From Endozoicomonas sp. OPT23 (GTDB lineage Bacteria > Pseudomonadota > Gammaproteobacteria > Pseudomonadales > Endozoicomonadaceae), in contig NZ_PPFD01000003.1 in the NCBI RefSeq assembly GCF_009653635.1, positions 186,001-250,000 on the forward strand: a stretch of 64,000 nucleotides of DNA, written 5' to 3'. The position numbers were made by a program, and so were the translations under genes. Positions 17,400-26,006 of this stretch are shown one piece after another. The first letter of the stretch is position 1. Every line of letters starts with the position of its first letter. The notes beneath the pieces were generated by a model. The model worked only from the letters and a program-made list of their open reading frames with translations. It made no database searches and was not told the origin of the DNA.

Positions 17400-17618
17400 T
17401 CAGAACTGATTTTTTTCTCCATAACCGTCATCACTGACCACCCGAACAGAAGGCGAAGAAAACTGTCGTAAATGAACCTGCGAGCGCACCGGTCGTACAA
17501 CCAGGTTACCACTATAGTTAGGGCAAACTGCTTTCATTCTTTCCGTACATTCTATACAAGGTGCATTCAAAACTGCAGATACAGGCGTGGGCTGCAGGTG
17601 AAAGGTCCTTATCGCAGC

Positions 17619-19211
17619 CTACAAGTCAATGCCATAATCACGAATCCTGGGCTTTAACAACCGGCCAGCTTCTACTCCGCTGGCGGCTATGTCAATTTCA
17701 ATGATCAGTGACTGTAATATCTTGCTGGCATCAAGTTGAAACGATTGATCGATATGTATTTTATTGACTGCAATCACCTTAACCAGTTCAGACAGATAAA
17801 GCTCAAAAGTACTGGGAAATCTGAAACTGGCTTCAGCAAACCGATTCATAAATATATCCAGCAACTGACTTCCGATGAGTTCCTCATCCTTGACCACACC
17901 GTATGGATAGATAAAGTTCATGTCCGCATAATCGCCCGGAAAAAGCGATGCATGCTGCTTTGGCTGCTCCCAGAAATAAGTCAGCTTTTTATCCTGAAGT
18001 GACAAATATGGCAACAGGTCCAGTTCACTTTCATCTTCCAGAAGACTATGGATCGCATAGCTGAAAGCATCACTTGCAAGCGAGGGAGTCCCACGATAAA
18101 CCACATCTTTGTCATTCGAGGTGTAGGCCAGAAAGTTCCGATCCATCTTTGCAAGAATTGTCTGTTCCTGCTCATGCAACCACAAAAAAAACTGCCGGTG
18201 ATTGGGCGGAATTCTATCCAGTAAAGCCTGATGGGCCATGTCATGACGAAACATCATTGCTGCGCCGGAATAGAATCCATGCGGATAAAATTCATTCGTC
18301 AAACAATCCGGGTGATAAATACTCCCCGGATTGATGTTCTTTTTTCTTAGCTCTACCATGTCATCAAACGAAAGAGCCCCATAGAGTGGTAGAAATTCAG
18401 GGCTCCCCTCTTTTCTGGATTTATTGAGAAACAAAACAGGAGAATTAAGATATAAAGAGTGGTGCCCATCACTGAAAAACAGCAAGTCAGGCGTTGAATA
18501 CTTCAGTATATTAATCCAGATCGGATACTGGTATTCAGGCTTATAGTAATTCTTTTGCAGACAACGATCGAGGCTGACAATCGACTGCCCTGTACAGTAT
18601 TTACCTAACTTTAGTGAGTCACGATAAATCAGAAATTCCGGGTCGAAATCAACTATCGTTACCCAGAACTCATTTGACCTTTCCGACCTTTCTATTTCGA
18701 ACTTCCACCTCAAAAACATAAAAGGCTTAAGCGACTTGTTGTATTCTTCATCAGAAACCTTTAGTCCTCTCTGCACGAACACTTCCTTGGGTAAATCAGG
18801 CCGCATTGTAATACTACGAACCGGAAGCTTTACCAGCACTTCATCGTGATCCCTGTGGCCTTCTATTGCTGCATCGGCCAGAATATGTAAGTAGTCCTGA
18901 ATCAAAATAAACTCATCAAGACTGAAAATTTCAGCGGTGTAATAGCCGTATAGCAAAACATCAAATCTATTTTCGGCGAAAAAAACCGAATGTTCCGGTT
19001 TGCCTTCAACAATAGCCTGCTTCATGGCATGAGCATCACTCAGCAGCTCATGTTTATCAATAACTTGTCTGACCGGATCATCATTTTCCAGGTAGTGGAA
19101 AATCAGAGCCTTATGCTGCTCACTGATGCCCCAGGCCAACGGATGTGTAAACAATAAAATACTTACCAGAATTGGGGAAAATAACCTTTTCAACGGAAGG
19201 AGATGAAACAT
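17619..19211 (-). CDS. Predicted secreted protein of unknown function
   Basis: A 530-residue protein with an N-terminal signal peptide (hydrophobic residues about 10-28, ending HPLAWG). No domain is recognised. The mature part is rich in aromatic and acidic residues, with motifs such as HDMAHQALLDRIPPNHRQFF and a YPHGFYSGAAMMFRHD segment near the middle. There is no membrane span beyond the signal. It sits alone inside the otherwise conserved ratA-smpB interval together with the transporter gene, suggesting a lineage-specific insertion. It may be periplasmic or exported. Confidence 0.6.
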   Translation of the reverse strand: MFHLLPLKRLFSPILVSILLFTHPLAWGISEQHKALIFHYLENDDPVRQVIDKHELLSDAHAMKQAIVEGKPEHSVFFAENRFDVLLYGYYTAEIFSLDEFILIQDYLHILADAAIEGHRDHDEVLVKLPVRSITMRPDLPKEVFVQRGLKVSDEEYNKSLKPFMFLRWKFEIERSERSNEFWVTIVDFDPEFLIYRDSLKLGKYCTGQSIVSLDRCLQKNYYKPEYQYPIWINILKYSTPDLLFFSDGHHSLYLNSPVLFLNKSRKEGSPEFLPLYGALSFDDMVELRKKNINPGSIYHPDCLTNEFYPHGFYSGAAMMFRHDMAHQALLDRIPPNHRQFFLWLHEQEQTILAKMDRNFLAYTSNDKDVVYRGTPSLASDAFSYAIHSLLEDESELDLLPYLSLQDKKLTYFWEQPKQHASLFPGDYADMNFIYPYGVVKDEELIGSQLLDIFMNRFAEASFRFPSTFELYLSELVKVIAVNKIHIDQSFQLDASKILQSLIIEIDIAASGVEAGRLLKPRIRDYGIDL

Positions 19212-19344
19212 GGGATAAAACTCAAAAAAGTATTGTTAAGCCTCACAGGGCCTGTAGGTATGCCAAGAGTTCTCCTTTAGAAAATGAGCTACAAGAAAAG
19301 TTCAATTTATATATTTACTTTTATTTTTTCCTTTTATGTACAAA

Positions 19345-19374
19345 AAAACCGGAGGGCTCTCGCCATCCGGTTTT
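19345..19374 (-). terminator. Terminator of the sodium-dependent transporter gene
   Basis: AAAACCGGA (19345-19353) pairs with TCCGGTTTT (19366-19374). On the minus strand the stem runs into seven T residues (A run at 19342-19348). It lies 59 bp after the transporter stop. Confidence 0.8.
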
Positions 19375-19433
19375 CTCAAATTTCATTCACTCATTTTACT
19401 TCAAGATAGTGAAACCTCTTCAAGATCGCTCTA

Positions 19434-20792
19434 TTACTTGAAAATAGCTGTATAGAAGATCAGCAGTACAGCGGCTGGCACAATGATTCTGATCGCAAAA
19501 CGCCAGAGGTTATACATGCCAACACTCATGGCCAGTTCCTGGCTCATCACAGAGCGCTTCAGTACCCAGCCAGCGAAGATCGCAGTCAGCATACCACCCA
19601 GAGGCAGCAGAATAACGTCGGTTACATAACCGCTTAGATCAAAGATCGTCTTACCAAAGAACTTAACCTCAGCCCAGTGGTTAAACGACAGTACAGAGCC
19701 CAGACCCACGAACCAGATAGCACCGCCAATCATGATAGTGGCGGCTATGCGATTCATGCCGAAACGTTCAGTGACCCAGGCCAGAGTAGGCTCGATCAGG
19801 GAAATAGCGGAACTCAGTGCCGCAATACTCACCAGTACAAAGAACGCAAAACCGAGGTACGCACCACCTGTCATATTGGCAAACGCCGATGTCAGGGATA
19901 CAAACAGCAGACCCGGGCCTGCAGATGGTTCAAGACCGTGGGCGTATACAATCGGGAATACGATCAGGCCAGAGATAATCGCCATCAGGGTATCCAGGAA
20001 GGCAACACTCAGTGCCGTTCTTGGGATGGAGTTATTGGCTGGCATATAAGCACCGTAAGCCATCAGCGCACACATGCCCAGACTCAGGGTAAAGAATGCC
20101 TGCCCCATCGCAGCTACAACGGCTTCACCAGTGATTTTGCTGAAGTCCACATCAAACATGAAGTGGAAACCCTTCATGAAATTGCCAGTAGCAAACATGC
20201 TGTAACCCAACATCAAAATCAGCAGAGCAAACAGGGTTGGCATCATGACCTGGAGACCTTTCTCCAGACCTTTGTGAACACCACGAGCGGTGATGTAAAC
20301 AGTCAGCGCCATAAAGGCGGTGTGCCAGAAAATCTGTCTTGGCGCATCCAGTGTCAGTGCTTCGAACTCGCCGCCTACCTGAGAGGCATTCATACCATCA
20401 AAAGTACCTGTGAGCAGATCCCAGGCGTACGACATGGCCCAGCCAGCAACCACACTGTAGAAAGTCAGGATGATAAAGCCGGTAAACATACCCATCCAGC
20501 CAACGATTTCCCAACCACGGAAAGCTCCGGAATCGCTGGTCAGTTTGCGCATGGCATTAAGAGGACTCAGTCGTGTAGAACGACCAATAGACGTCTCGGC
20601 CATCAGCAGGGGAACACCCACCAGGGCGATACACAGTAGATAGACCATTACAAAAGCACCGCCGCCGTATTGACCGGCGATGTACGGAAATTTCCAGATG
20701 TTGCCCAGACCAATCGCAGAGCCGGCAGCAGCCAGCATAAACGTCCAACGGTTGTTCCAGGTCTTGGATGCTGTGGGGTTTTGTCCGGCCAT
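19434..20792 (-). CDS. Sodium-dependent transporter, NSS/SNF family
   Basis: A 452-residue inner-membrane protein with about 11-12 hydrophobic segments. The N-terminus has the conserved NSS signature (AAAGSAIGLGNIWKFPYI, residues about 20-40, which lines the sodium and substrate sites), followed by GGGAFVMVYLL. Bacterial NSS proteins (LeuT, TnaT, MhsT) take up amino acids with sodium. I start at ATG 20792, which has GAGGAG 5 bases upstream, rather than the in-frame TTG at 20804. It is monocistronic, with its own terminator. The substrate cannot be told from sequence. Confidence 0.92.
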   Translation of the reverse strand: MAGQNPTASKTWNNRWTFMLAAAGSAIGLGNIWKFPYIAGQYGGGAFVMVYLLCIALVGVPLLMAETSIGRSTRLSPLNAMRKLTSDSGAFRGWEIVGWMGMFTGFIILTFYSVVAGWAMSYAWDLLTGTFDGMNASQVGGEFEALTLDAPRQIFWHTAFMALTVYITARGVHKGLEKGLQVMMPTLFALLILMLGYSMFATGNFMKGFHFMFDVDFSKITGEAVVAAMGQAFFTLSLGMCALMAYGAYMPANNSIPRTALSVAFLDTLMAIISGLIVFPIVYAHGLEPSAGPGLLFVSLTSAFANMTGGAYLGFAFFVLVSIAALSSAISLIEPTLAWVTERFGMNRIAATIMIGGAIWFVGLGSVLSFNHWAEVKFFGKTIFDLSGYVTDVILLPLGGMLTAIFAGWVLKRSVMSQELAMSVGMYNLWRFAIRIIVPAAVLLIFYTAIFK

Positions 20793-21151
20793 GAGACTCC
20801 TCAAATTTCTACAGCTATTCTTGCCAGTTGATTACAGCGTCGTCCGGCATTGATGGTCTCAAACTTAACGATTTCTGCGTGAATCAGTCACAAACGGAAA
20901 GTGGGATATCATTAAAAGAGGTGACGACTAATCACATTGTACTTCCCAAGCAGTACAGCTCAATACTTTCGTCCAAAACACAGGCAAAAAGAGCGTTTTT
21001 TCCCAACCAGAAAGCCACTTACAGAACCTTTACCTGCTATATCCGTATTTTTCACAGTATTTACAAGGGTTTACCGCAATCACTTTGATCAGATTTATTC
21101 CCGTATAAAGCCACACTGGTTTTATGGTGTTTCCGCGTTATAATCCGCTGC
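20793..21151. other. Intergenic region between transporter gene and smpB
   Basis: A divergent 359-bp spacer that must carry both promoters. I see no gene or repeat in it. The only clear element is the TATAAT directly before smpB. Confidence 0.5.
21139..21144 (+). promoter_or_regulatory. Perfect -10 hexamer 7 bases before smpB
   Basis: TATAAT at 21139-21144 is followed by the smpB ATG at 21152. A start site 6-8 bases after this box would leave essentially no leader, and no Shine-Dalgarno sequence is seen. The -35 region is weak. Confidence 0.4.
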
Positions 21152-21622
21152 ATGGCTAAGAGATCAAACAAAAGCGACTCCTCTATTGTCGCCAACAAGA
21201 AAGCGCGTCACGACTATCACATTGATGAGACGTTTGAGGCAGGGCTCTCACTTTCAGGCTGGGAAGTCAAAAGTCTTCGCATGGGTAAGGTGCAGCTGGT
21301 TGACAGCTATATCTTCCTGAAAAACGGCGAAGCCTGGCTGATCGGCGCTTCCATTACACCTCTGGATACAGCTTCAACCCATGTGGTTGCGGATCCGGGT
21401 CGTGATCGCAAGCTCCTGCTCAATAAGAGAGAGCTGGCCAAGCTGTTCGTTGAAACACAGCAGAAAGGCCACACCTGTATTGCCACCAAACTTTACTGGA
21501 AAGGTCATTTGGTAAAATGCCAGATTGCCCTGGCTCGTGGTAAGAAAGAGTTCGACAAGCGTGCCACAACCAAAGAGCGTGAGTGGAATATTGAGAAAAA
21601 ACGGGTTTTGCACCGCGGCTGA
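21152..21622 (+). CDS. smpB: SmpB, tmRNA-binding protein
   Basis: A 156-residue trans-translation factor that delivers tmRNA to stalled ribosomes. Family motifs are visible: [49 protein letters not shown], and the basic C-terminal tail ([18 protein letters not shown]) that enters the empty mRNA channel. Length and start match the family. Its RNA partner ssrA lies about 1.1 kb downstream, separated by the SET-domain gene. Confidence 0.96.
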   Translation: MAKRSNKSDSSIVANKKARHDYHIDETFEAGLSLSGWEVKSLRMGKVQLVDSYIFLKNGEAWLIGASITPLDTASTHVVADPGRDRKLLLNKRELAKLFVETQQKGHTCIATKLYWKGHLVKCQIALARGKKEFDKRATTKEREWNIEKKRVLHRG

Positions 21623-21711
21623 CACACAGAGAGCAGTCTCCCTGCTCTCCTTCACTTTTTTGCCATACTGATAACAGGACTTTTATCAGGACCTTTTATT
21701 AGGAGAATGGC

Positions 21712-22680
21712 ATGCCAAGGATTGCTCCCCCATCTGATTCCAAACCTTCTTCTCAAAAATCAAGCACTTATCAAACCAGCAGTGTTGAGAGGGTGAAGAG
21801 CCATGACCGTATTGCCAAACCAAAATTTGGCAATGCTCGTTACCATGTCTCTCCCAAAACCACTCTACGACAATTATGGGCAAGTGATACCCGTATTGGC
21901 TCGGAGCACTTCTGGGTTCAAAAAGGTGACAGTACTCTAAAAGACTCCGACAGACCCGGAGCCAAACCAATAGGTATGGGATCGTTTGCTTGTCAGGAAT
22001 TTCAGAAAAACCAGCTGATTGGTTGCGTAAAAGGCAAGCCTGTCTATTTGCTCTACAACGAACAACAGCCAGTCTATTTTACTATTGAGTCAGGTAAGGT
22101 CAGGCTTTTGCGGAGTATCGAACACTGTATTTTTGCGGAGAATGTCTGCACCAGAACCAAACAAGGCGACAAGTATCTAAAGGTGTCTCTTGGTTTTCAG
22201 GTTGAAGGGGACTTAAAGTACATCAATCATAGTTCCAGCTACCCAAACGTAAGAACCAGAACTTTCTTCCCTCATGAGCTTATTAATAATAGCGCCAGCA
22301 CTCCAGAGCAAACGGTTTTAAAATCTGGTGTTTCTTTGGAAGAAAACGTAGCGATTGCGCTTATTGCGAACAGACCTATTAAGCCAGCCAACGAGTTATT
22401 TCTGGATTACAGCCCGGACTCTGACAGCATTGATTTCAACGAGATGAACCAATGCCCTGCTGTTGAATTGAACCAGTCAATGCTAGAGCAGCTGTTCGCT
22501 GCGGCGAAAAAGGTGGCCCCCAAACAATCTGCTTTTAAAGTAAACCCTTCATCCATCACCCCGGACAACTATGACGCTTGGCTGACCGTTGATGAACCAC
22601 TACAGCCACCTCACAAGACACCTCTCAAAAAAGAGCTAAGACTTGAGATTAAGCCGGTAAGACCAATCAAACGACAGTAA
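21712..22680 (+). CDS. SET-domain protein (putative lysine methyltransferase)
   Basis: A 322-residue protein. After a Ser/Lys-rich, probably disordered first 75 residues, SET-fold motifs appear in order: GMGSFACQEF (about 84-93), the active-site/cofactor motif YINHSSSYPNVR (about 168-179, NHS..PN type) and ELFLDYSPDSD (about 235-245, the usual ELxxDY). The product of such domains is methylated lysine. The C-terminus is basic. SET proteins are mainly eukaryotic and occur in host-associated bacteria, where some act on host chromatin. No secretion signal is visible. It sits between smpB and ssrA, which are normally closer together, suggesting insertion. Confidence 0.75.
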   Translation: MPRIAPPSDSKPSSQKSSTYQTSSVERVKSHDRIAKPKFGNARYHVSPKTTLRQLWASDTRIGSEHFWVQKGDSTLKDSDRPGAKPIGMGSFACQEFQKNQLIGCVKGKPVYLLYNEQQPVYFTIESGKVRLLRSIEHCIFAENVCTRTKQGDKYLKVSLGFQVEGDLKYINHSSSYPNVRTRTFFPHELINNSASTPEQTVLKSGVSLEENVAIALIANRPIKPANELFLDYSPDSDSIDFNEMNQCPAVELNQSMLEQLFAAAKKVAPKQSAFKVNPSSITPDNYDAWLTVDEPLQPPHKTPLKKELRLEIKPVRPIKRQ

Positions 22681-22684
22681 TCAA

Positions 22685-22713
22685 TTGACATTGGGGTTAT
22701 ATTTTGGCTCAAT
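22685..22713 (+). promoter_or_regulatory. Candidate ssrA promoter
   Basis: A consensus -35 TTGACA (22685-22690) is followed after 17 bases by CTCAAT (22708-22713). The mature tmRNA begins at 22730, so transcription would start a few bases upstream of it, as expected for a processed precursor. Confidence 0.5.
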
Positions 22714-22729
22714 TGCCGGTGAGTTTCCC

Positions 22730-23094
22730 GGGGACGATCTGGATTCGACGACGGTATCGAAACTTGAGGTGCATGTCGAGCGCGTAGTGGCCCTCGTAAA
22801 TCAAAACACTACAAACCTTTTAGTTGCTAATGAAGACAACTACCAAGGAGCAATGGCAGCTTAAACCCTGCTAGCTCCCGATCACTCTGACTTGCCTGTT
22901 GGTTGGTACTGATCGCAAATGCAAACCGGATCGCTTTGTCGTATGTCTGATGCGGGAGAGTTAAACTTTTCAGAATCGCGTAGTTCACCCTGCCCGTTGG
23001 GTCGTTGTGCGTTAACTTAATAACGGATTCTAAGCATGTAGAGCCAAGAGCGTAGGATCGGCGGACGCGGGTTCAATTCCCGCCGTCTCCACCA
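22730..23094 (+). ncRNA. ssrA: tmRNA (ssrA)
   Basis: A one-piece tmRNA of about 365 nt. The 5' end GGGGACGATCTGGATTCGAC is the conserved start. The 3' end has the T-arm GGGTTCAATTCCCGCC-like sequence and CGTCTCC-A-CCA, which pairs with the 5' end to form the tRNA-like acceptor. The tag reading frame is GCT at 22826 to TAA at 22862-22864, encoding ANEDNYQGAMAA, a 12-residue degradation tag with the usual hydrophobic end. The final 23 bases lie inside the prophage attL repeat, so the mature 3' end is supplied by the att sequence. Confidence 0.96.
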
Positions 23095-23137
23095 ATACTA
23101 AGCCCCGTAGATCATTGATTTACGGGGCTTTTTTATT
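23072..23137 (+). repeat. attL: 66-bp direct repeat at the ssrA 3' end
   Basis: This 66-base sequence recurs at 37920-37985 with a single difference (G at 23107, A at 37955). It comprises the last 23 bases of ssrA and its terminator. Together with the adjacent tyrosine integrase it marks a classic tmRNA 3'-end integration site. Confidence 0.95.
23100..23134 (+). terminator. ssrA terminator (inside attL)
   Basis: AAGCCCCGTA (23100-23109) pairs with TACGGGGCTT (23121-23130), followed by four more T. The copy in attR carries a G-to-A change in the stem at 37955, creating one mismatch. Confidence 0.9.
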
Positions 23138-23306
23138 TCTACCACTCTCGAAAAATGCCAAGGTGTCGAAAAAGTGTCGAAAGATCGTCGAAAGAGATTT
23201 TTGAGCAAAATCTGATATTAGACAGTTGCCCTTAATCTCCACAGAAACCTTACATATACAGCTTTTTTCTACCTAAATAGAAAATACCCAGTCTATTACT
23301 GCCTTT

Positions 23307-23762
23307 TTACCAGCCTCTGCATAGTTGTCGCTCACAAGGAATTCCGTCTCTATCGCCATCCATTTTCGTGTTCGGACAGTTCTGGATGTAGAATTTTGCT
23401 TCCTCACAAGAACTCATCTGGGAGCAATGCTGTTTACCAGTACAGCTATATCGAGACGATGCTACTTTAGGCTTTCTGCTGAAAAAGGATGTGTCGGTTT
23501 CAGAGTCTGGTTCTGACTGAGGCAGTTCGCTTGCAACAATCGCCACTGACCCCTTTACAGCTTCTGTTCGATCACAGGTTACATCAGCGGGTACTTTTCC
23601 GTAGTACACCTGTCCTTCTTTGGTAATGCATTTGGTCATGCCTGAAGATTGATAGCTGGTACTGCTTTGTGTCTGGAAGGAAGGTAATTTGTTTTGCTTG
23701 TAAAGCTGATTTCCATACCATCCAACAATCGCAAGAATGGCAATAACGGCAAGCTTTTTCAT
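23307..23762 (-). CDS. Membrane-anchored Excalibur-domain protein
   Basis: A 151-residue protein. It has an N-terminal hydrophobic anchor (about residues 4-17), a DUF4124-like short motif (KCITKEGQVYYGKVPADVTC, residues about 44-63), a linker, and a C-terminal Excalibur calcium-binding domain (about 107-150) with six cysteines and the DGDRDGIPCE motif typical of that family. It faces the periplasm by topology. It lies between attL and the integrase and so belongs to the element. A role in phage exit or in cell-surface interaction is speculative. Confidence 0.75.
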   Translation of the reverse strand: MKKLAVIAILAIVGWYGNQLYKQNKLPSFQTQSSTSYQSSGMTKCITKEGQVYYGKVPADVTCDRTEAVKGSVAIVASELPQSEPDSETDTSFFSRKPKVASSRYSCTGKQHCSQMSSCEEAKFYIQNCPNTKMDGDRDGIPCERQLCRGW

Positions 23763-23839
23763 GATGCTGAACTGTCCCTGTATTGAGTTTTAATCAGGGC
23801 GCTAGTATACGTTAGCTGGCTCAGGAGTCGTTAAGGTGT

Positions 23840-24868
23840 CTATTCAGATTTCTGCTTGTTCAGTGTGGTGAGAGGATTCAGTAGTGCGGCTTCCTTGAAA
23901 TGGTCAGGTTCAAATTTTGCGTACTTCATGGTCATCTTCAAATCGGTGTGTCCCAGTATTCTCTGCAACACAATAATGTTGCCTCGATTCATCATAAAGT
24001 GGCTGGCGAAAGTGTGGCGCAATACATGACTTCGCTGACCTCTTGGAAGTCTGATTCCTGAAGCTTTCAACGCTCTACTGAATGCCGATGCTGAAGCACT
24101 GAAGCGGCCATGCTCTGTCAGGTGTGCAACAGTCTCTCTGAATAAGTCATCAGGAATCGGAACATTTCGAGTTTTCTTCCCTTTGGTCTTCGTAAACTCT
24201 ACTCTGCTGTTATGAAAATGATGAAGTTCTCTGCTCTCGATTTCGCTCCAACGTGCGCCAGTTGCCAAGCAAAGCTTGGTAATCAATAACACATGGGGAT
24301 TTGCTGAGAACTCCTTGATCTTGGTAAGCAGAATATCGACTTGATCCAGAGTCAAAAATGACAGCTCTTTCTCATCAATTTTGATTTTCCTGGCTTTCTT
24401 GAGAGGGTTAGGATAATCAACCTCTTCAATATCATAGAGGTAGTTAAAGACAGTACTTAAATAGCCTAAATGTTTGTTGAGAGTATTGTCACCGATTACT
24501 CTCCCCTGGAAGTTTTCGGATCGCTTCACTGCCTTGTAATGGTTGTAATGAGCAATTGTCAGACTGCGACCCAATACATTGCCCATTATTTCAGCCATCT
24601 TATCCAGAATGCTTTTCAGCCGAACATGATCGCTCAACTCACAGCCTGTGCCTTTGTACCAAAGATTTATAAGATCACTTAATCTTCTATTATCTTCTTC
24701 GTCCAGCTTTATTCCGGCATTGCTTTTTTCTTCAATCTCTTCCATTAATTGCCTGTAATACTCCATACATTCCGTTTTGGTATTACAGGTTTTTCTGAAT
24801 CTTTTATTTTTTATTGGTTCGACATCAAGCGTCCACTTCCCTGTTTTTTTATTTTTAATAATTTTCAT
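23840..24868 (-). CDS. Tyrosine-type site-specific integrase
   Basis: A 342-residue recombinase. An N-terminal arm-binding-like region and a SAM-like core-binding domain (about 60-150) are followed by the catalytic domain with R206 (GARWSE), a beta-hairpin Lys near 228-230, H281-x-x-R284 (HVLRHTF), H307 (LGHTD) and the nucleophile Y316 (KYAKF). All catalytic residues are present. It is adjacent to attL and oriented toward it, as usual for integrases using the tmRNA 3' end. Most filamentous phages use host XerCD instead, so a dedicated integrase is notable. Confidence 0.95.
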   Translation of the reverse strand: MKIIKNKKTGKWTLDVEPIKNKRFRKTCNTKTECMEYYRQLMEEIEEKSNAGIKLDEEDNRRLSDLINLWYKGTGCELSDHVRLKSILDKMAEIMGNVLGRSLTIAHYNHYKAVKRSENFQGRVIGDNTLNKHLGYLSTVFNYLYDIEEVDYPNPLKKARKIKIDEKELSFLTLDQVDILLTKIKEFSANPHVLLITKLCLATGARWSEIESRELHHFHNSRVEFTKTKGKKTRNVPIPDDLFRETVAHLTEHGRFSASASAFSRALKASGIRLPRGQRSHVLRHTFASHFMMNRGNIIVLQRILGHTDLKMTMKYAKFEPDHFKEAALLNPLTTLNKQKSE

Positions 24869-24904
24869 AGTAGTACATTGTCATGTATTTCTATCTTATC
24901 GTAT

Positions 24905-25234
24905 TTAATAGCGTTTCTTTGGTTTTGAATTAAGTATTTCTTTTACTTCACTGGCATCGTATTTTTCCAAATCTTTCAGAAATTTTTTCTCTTCATTAGT
25001 GAAAACAACTTCCGAATCTCCTGATACCACATAATTCAAAATAAACGGAAATTTTTTGGATATAGCTTCAAAGATTTCACTAGTGGGTCTCTGTTTACCG
25101 TATTCGATATTTTCAATTATTCGTGTACTAACGCCTAACTCTTCAGCCCACTGTTTCCTGGTGTAATCAAGCAGCCTTCTTACCAGTTCTATTCTTCCTG
25201 CCATAGTGAGTCCGTTCTGATCCTGCTGATCCAT
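24905..25234 (-). CDS. XRE-type HTH repressor of the prophage
   Basis: A 109-residue protein with a Cro/CI-like helix-turn-helix at about residues 17-70 (RRLLDYTRKQWAEELGVSTR then IENIEYGKQRP). The C-terminal part is Lys/Glu-rich and probably dimerises. It is divergent from the early phage operon across a 252-bp control region containing a LexA-like box and three TTAGTAA motifs (25262, 25277, 25364), which are candidate operators. It is the functional counterpart of RstR in CTX phage by position; sequence kinship is not claimed. Confidence 0.85.
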   Translation of the reverse strand: MDQQDQNGLTMAGRIELVRRLLDYTRKQWAEELGVSTRIIENIEYGKQRPTSEIFEAISKKFPFILNYVVSGDSEVVFTNEEKKFLKDLEKYDASEVKEILNSKPKKRY

Positions 25235-25330
25235 CAGTTTCCCCCAGTACCTTGCCTGTCGTTAGTAAGCTTCAACTTAGTAACCAATAAGGTACTGCGA
25301 ATCCGTATAGTTGTATACTACACAATAAAT

Positions 25331-25350
25331 CACTGTACATACATACAGTA
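25331..25350. promoter_or_regulatory. LexA-type SOS box in the prophage control region
   Basis: CACTGTACATACATACAGTA contains CTGT-N8-ACAG, the exact LexA core spacing, and matches the E. coli 20-base consensus (TACTGTATATATATACAGTA) at 17 positions by eye. A TATAAA at 25349-25354 overlaps its right end and could be a -10 box for the rightward early operon. CTX phage of Vibrio cholerae is known to be LexA-controlled in the same way. Confidence 0.7.
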
Positions 25351-25486
25351 TAAAGTTATACAATTAGTAACTGGTGATGAATTGAAAAACTACATCTAAG
25401 TATAGTTTGTATTTTAAGGTTGCTATTGTGTATTTTAGTATTTAATGTTTAATTTGTTACTGTCAATCAATCAAAAGGTAAATCAA

Positions 25487-25732
25487 ATGGATATTGATAC
25501 CTTGATCTTGGAAGATCATCCTATTGTTGTTTTGCAGTCACCCGCCAAGTTTGCGCTATGTACTGGTGTATCTATTCACACAGTTAGATACTGGATTTCA
25601 GAAGCAATCATTCCAACGGAAAGGATTGGTAGAAGGGTTTTAATAAACATACCGTTACTACAGCGGAATTTATTAGAGGCAAAAATAAAGACAAACATTC
25701 TCAACAAGAATTACAGGGGAGATAGCAAATGA
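25487..25732 (+). CDS. Small HTH DNA-binding protein (excisionase/MerR-like)
   Basis: An 81-residue protein starting at ATG 25487. The frame is open from 25445, but the upstream Met lacks a ribosome site, whereas AAAGGT precedes 25487. A winged-helix motif is visible (SPAKFALCTGVSIHTVRYWI, about residues 17-36, followed by PTERIGRR), as in AlpA or phage excisionase proteins. As the first rightward gene it may be an early regulator or the excision factor for the integrase. Its stop overlaps the next ATG (ATGA). Confidence 0.7.
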   Translation: MDIDTLILEDHPIVVLQSPAKFALCTGVSIHTVRYWISEAIIPTERIGRRVLINIPLLQRNLLEAKIKTNILNKNYRGDSK

Positions 25733-26004
25733 CTATTAATCCTGAGCTGATAAAAGAAAGCCTTAATGAAGTTGAGGTAATTAAAGATAAATACGTCCAG
25801 TTAATTCTATTGCAATACGCTCTAAAAGCAATTGACCTGCAAATTACTGCTAATAAGCAGTCACTTACTGATCAATTTATGAAGAAATCGCCCTGGTTTC
25901 GAGAGCAGAAAATAGAGGACATTATTACTCTGGAAAAGGTCAGTTATGGTCTTTCGCTCTGGTCTCAAGAACTCAATAAGCGTTGTCCAAACCCTGAGTC
26001 CTGA
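25729..26004 (+). CDS. Hypothetical prophage early protein
   Basis: A 91-residue, largely helical protein (EVEVIKDKYVQLILLQYALK) with no recognised domain. It is translationally coupled to the HTH gene by a 4-base ATGA overlap and followed 2 bp later by another small gene. Position points to phage replication or regulation. Confidence 0.6.
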   Translation: MTINPELIKESLNEVEVIKDKYVQLILLQYALKAIDLQITANKQSLTDQFMKKSPWFREQKIEDIITLEKVSYGLSLWSQELNKRCPNPES

Positions 26005-26006
26005 CC

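Noticed and set aside
19677..20639. 320-residue plus-strand frame opposite the transporter gene
   Set aside because: It is antisense to a clearly conserved membrane protein and has a low-complexity, His/Gln-rich composition typical of shadow frames.
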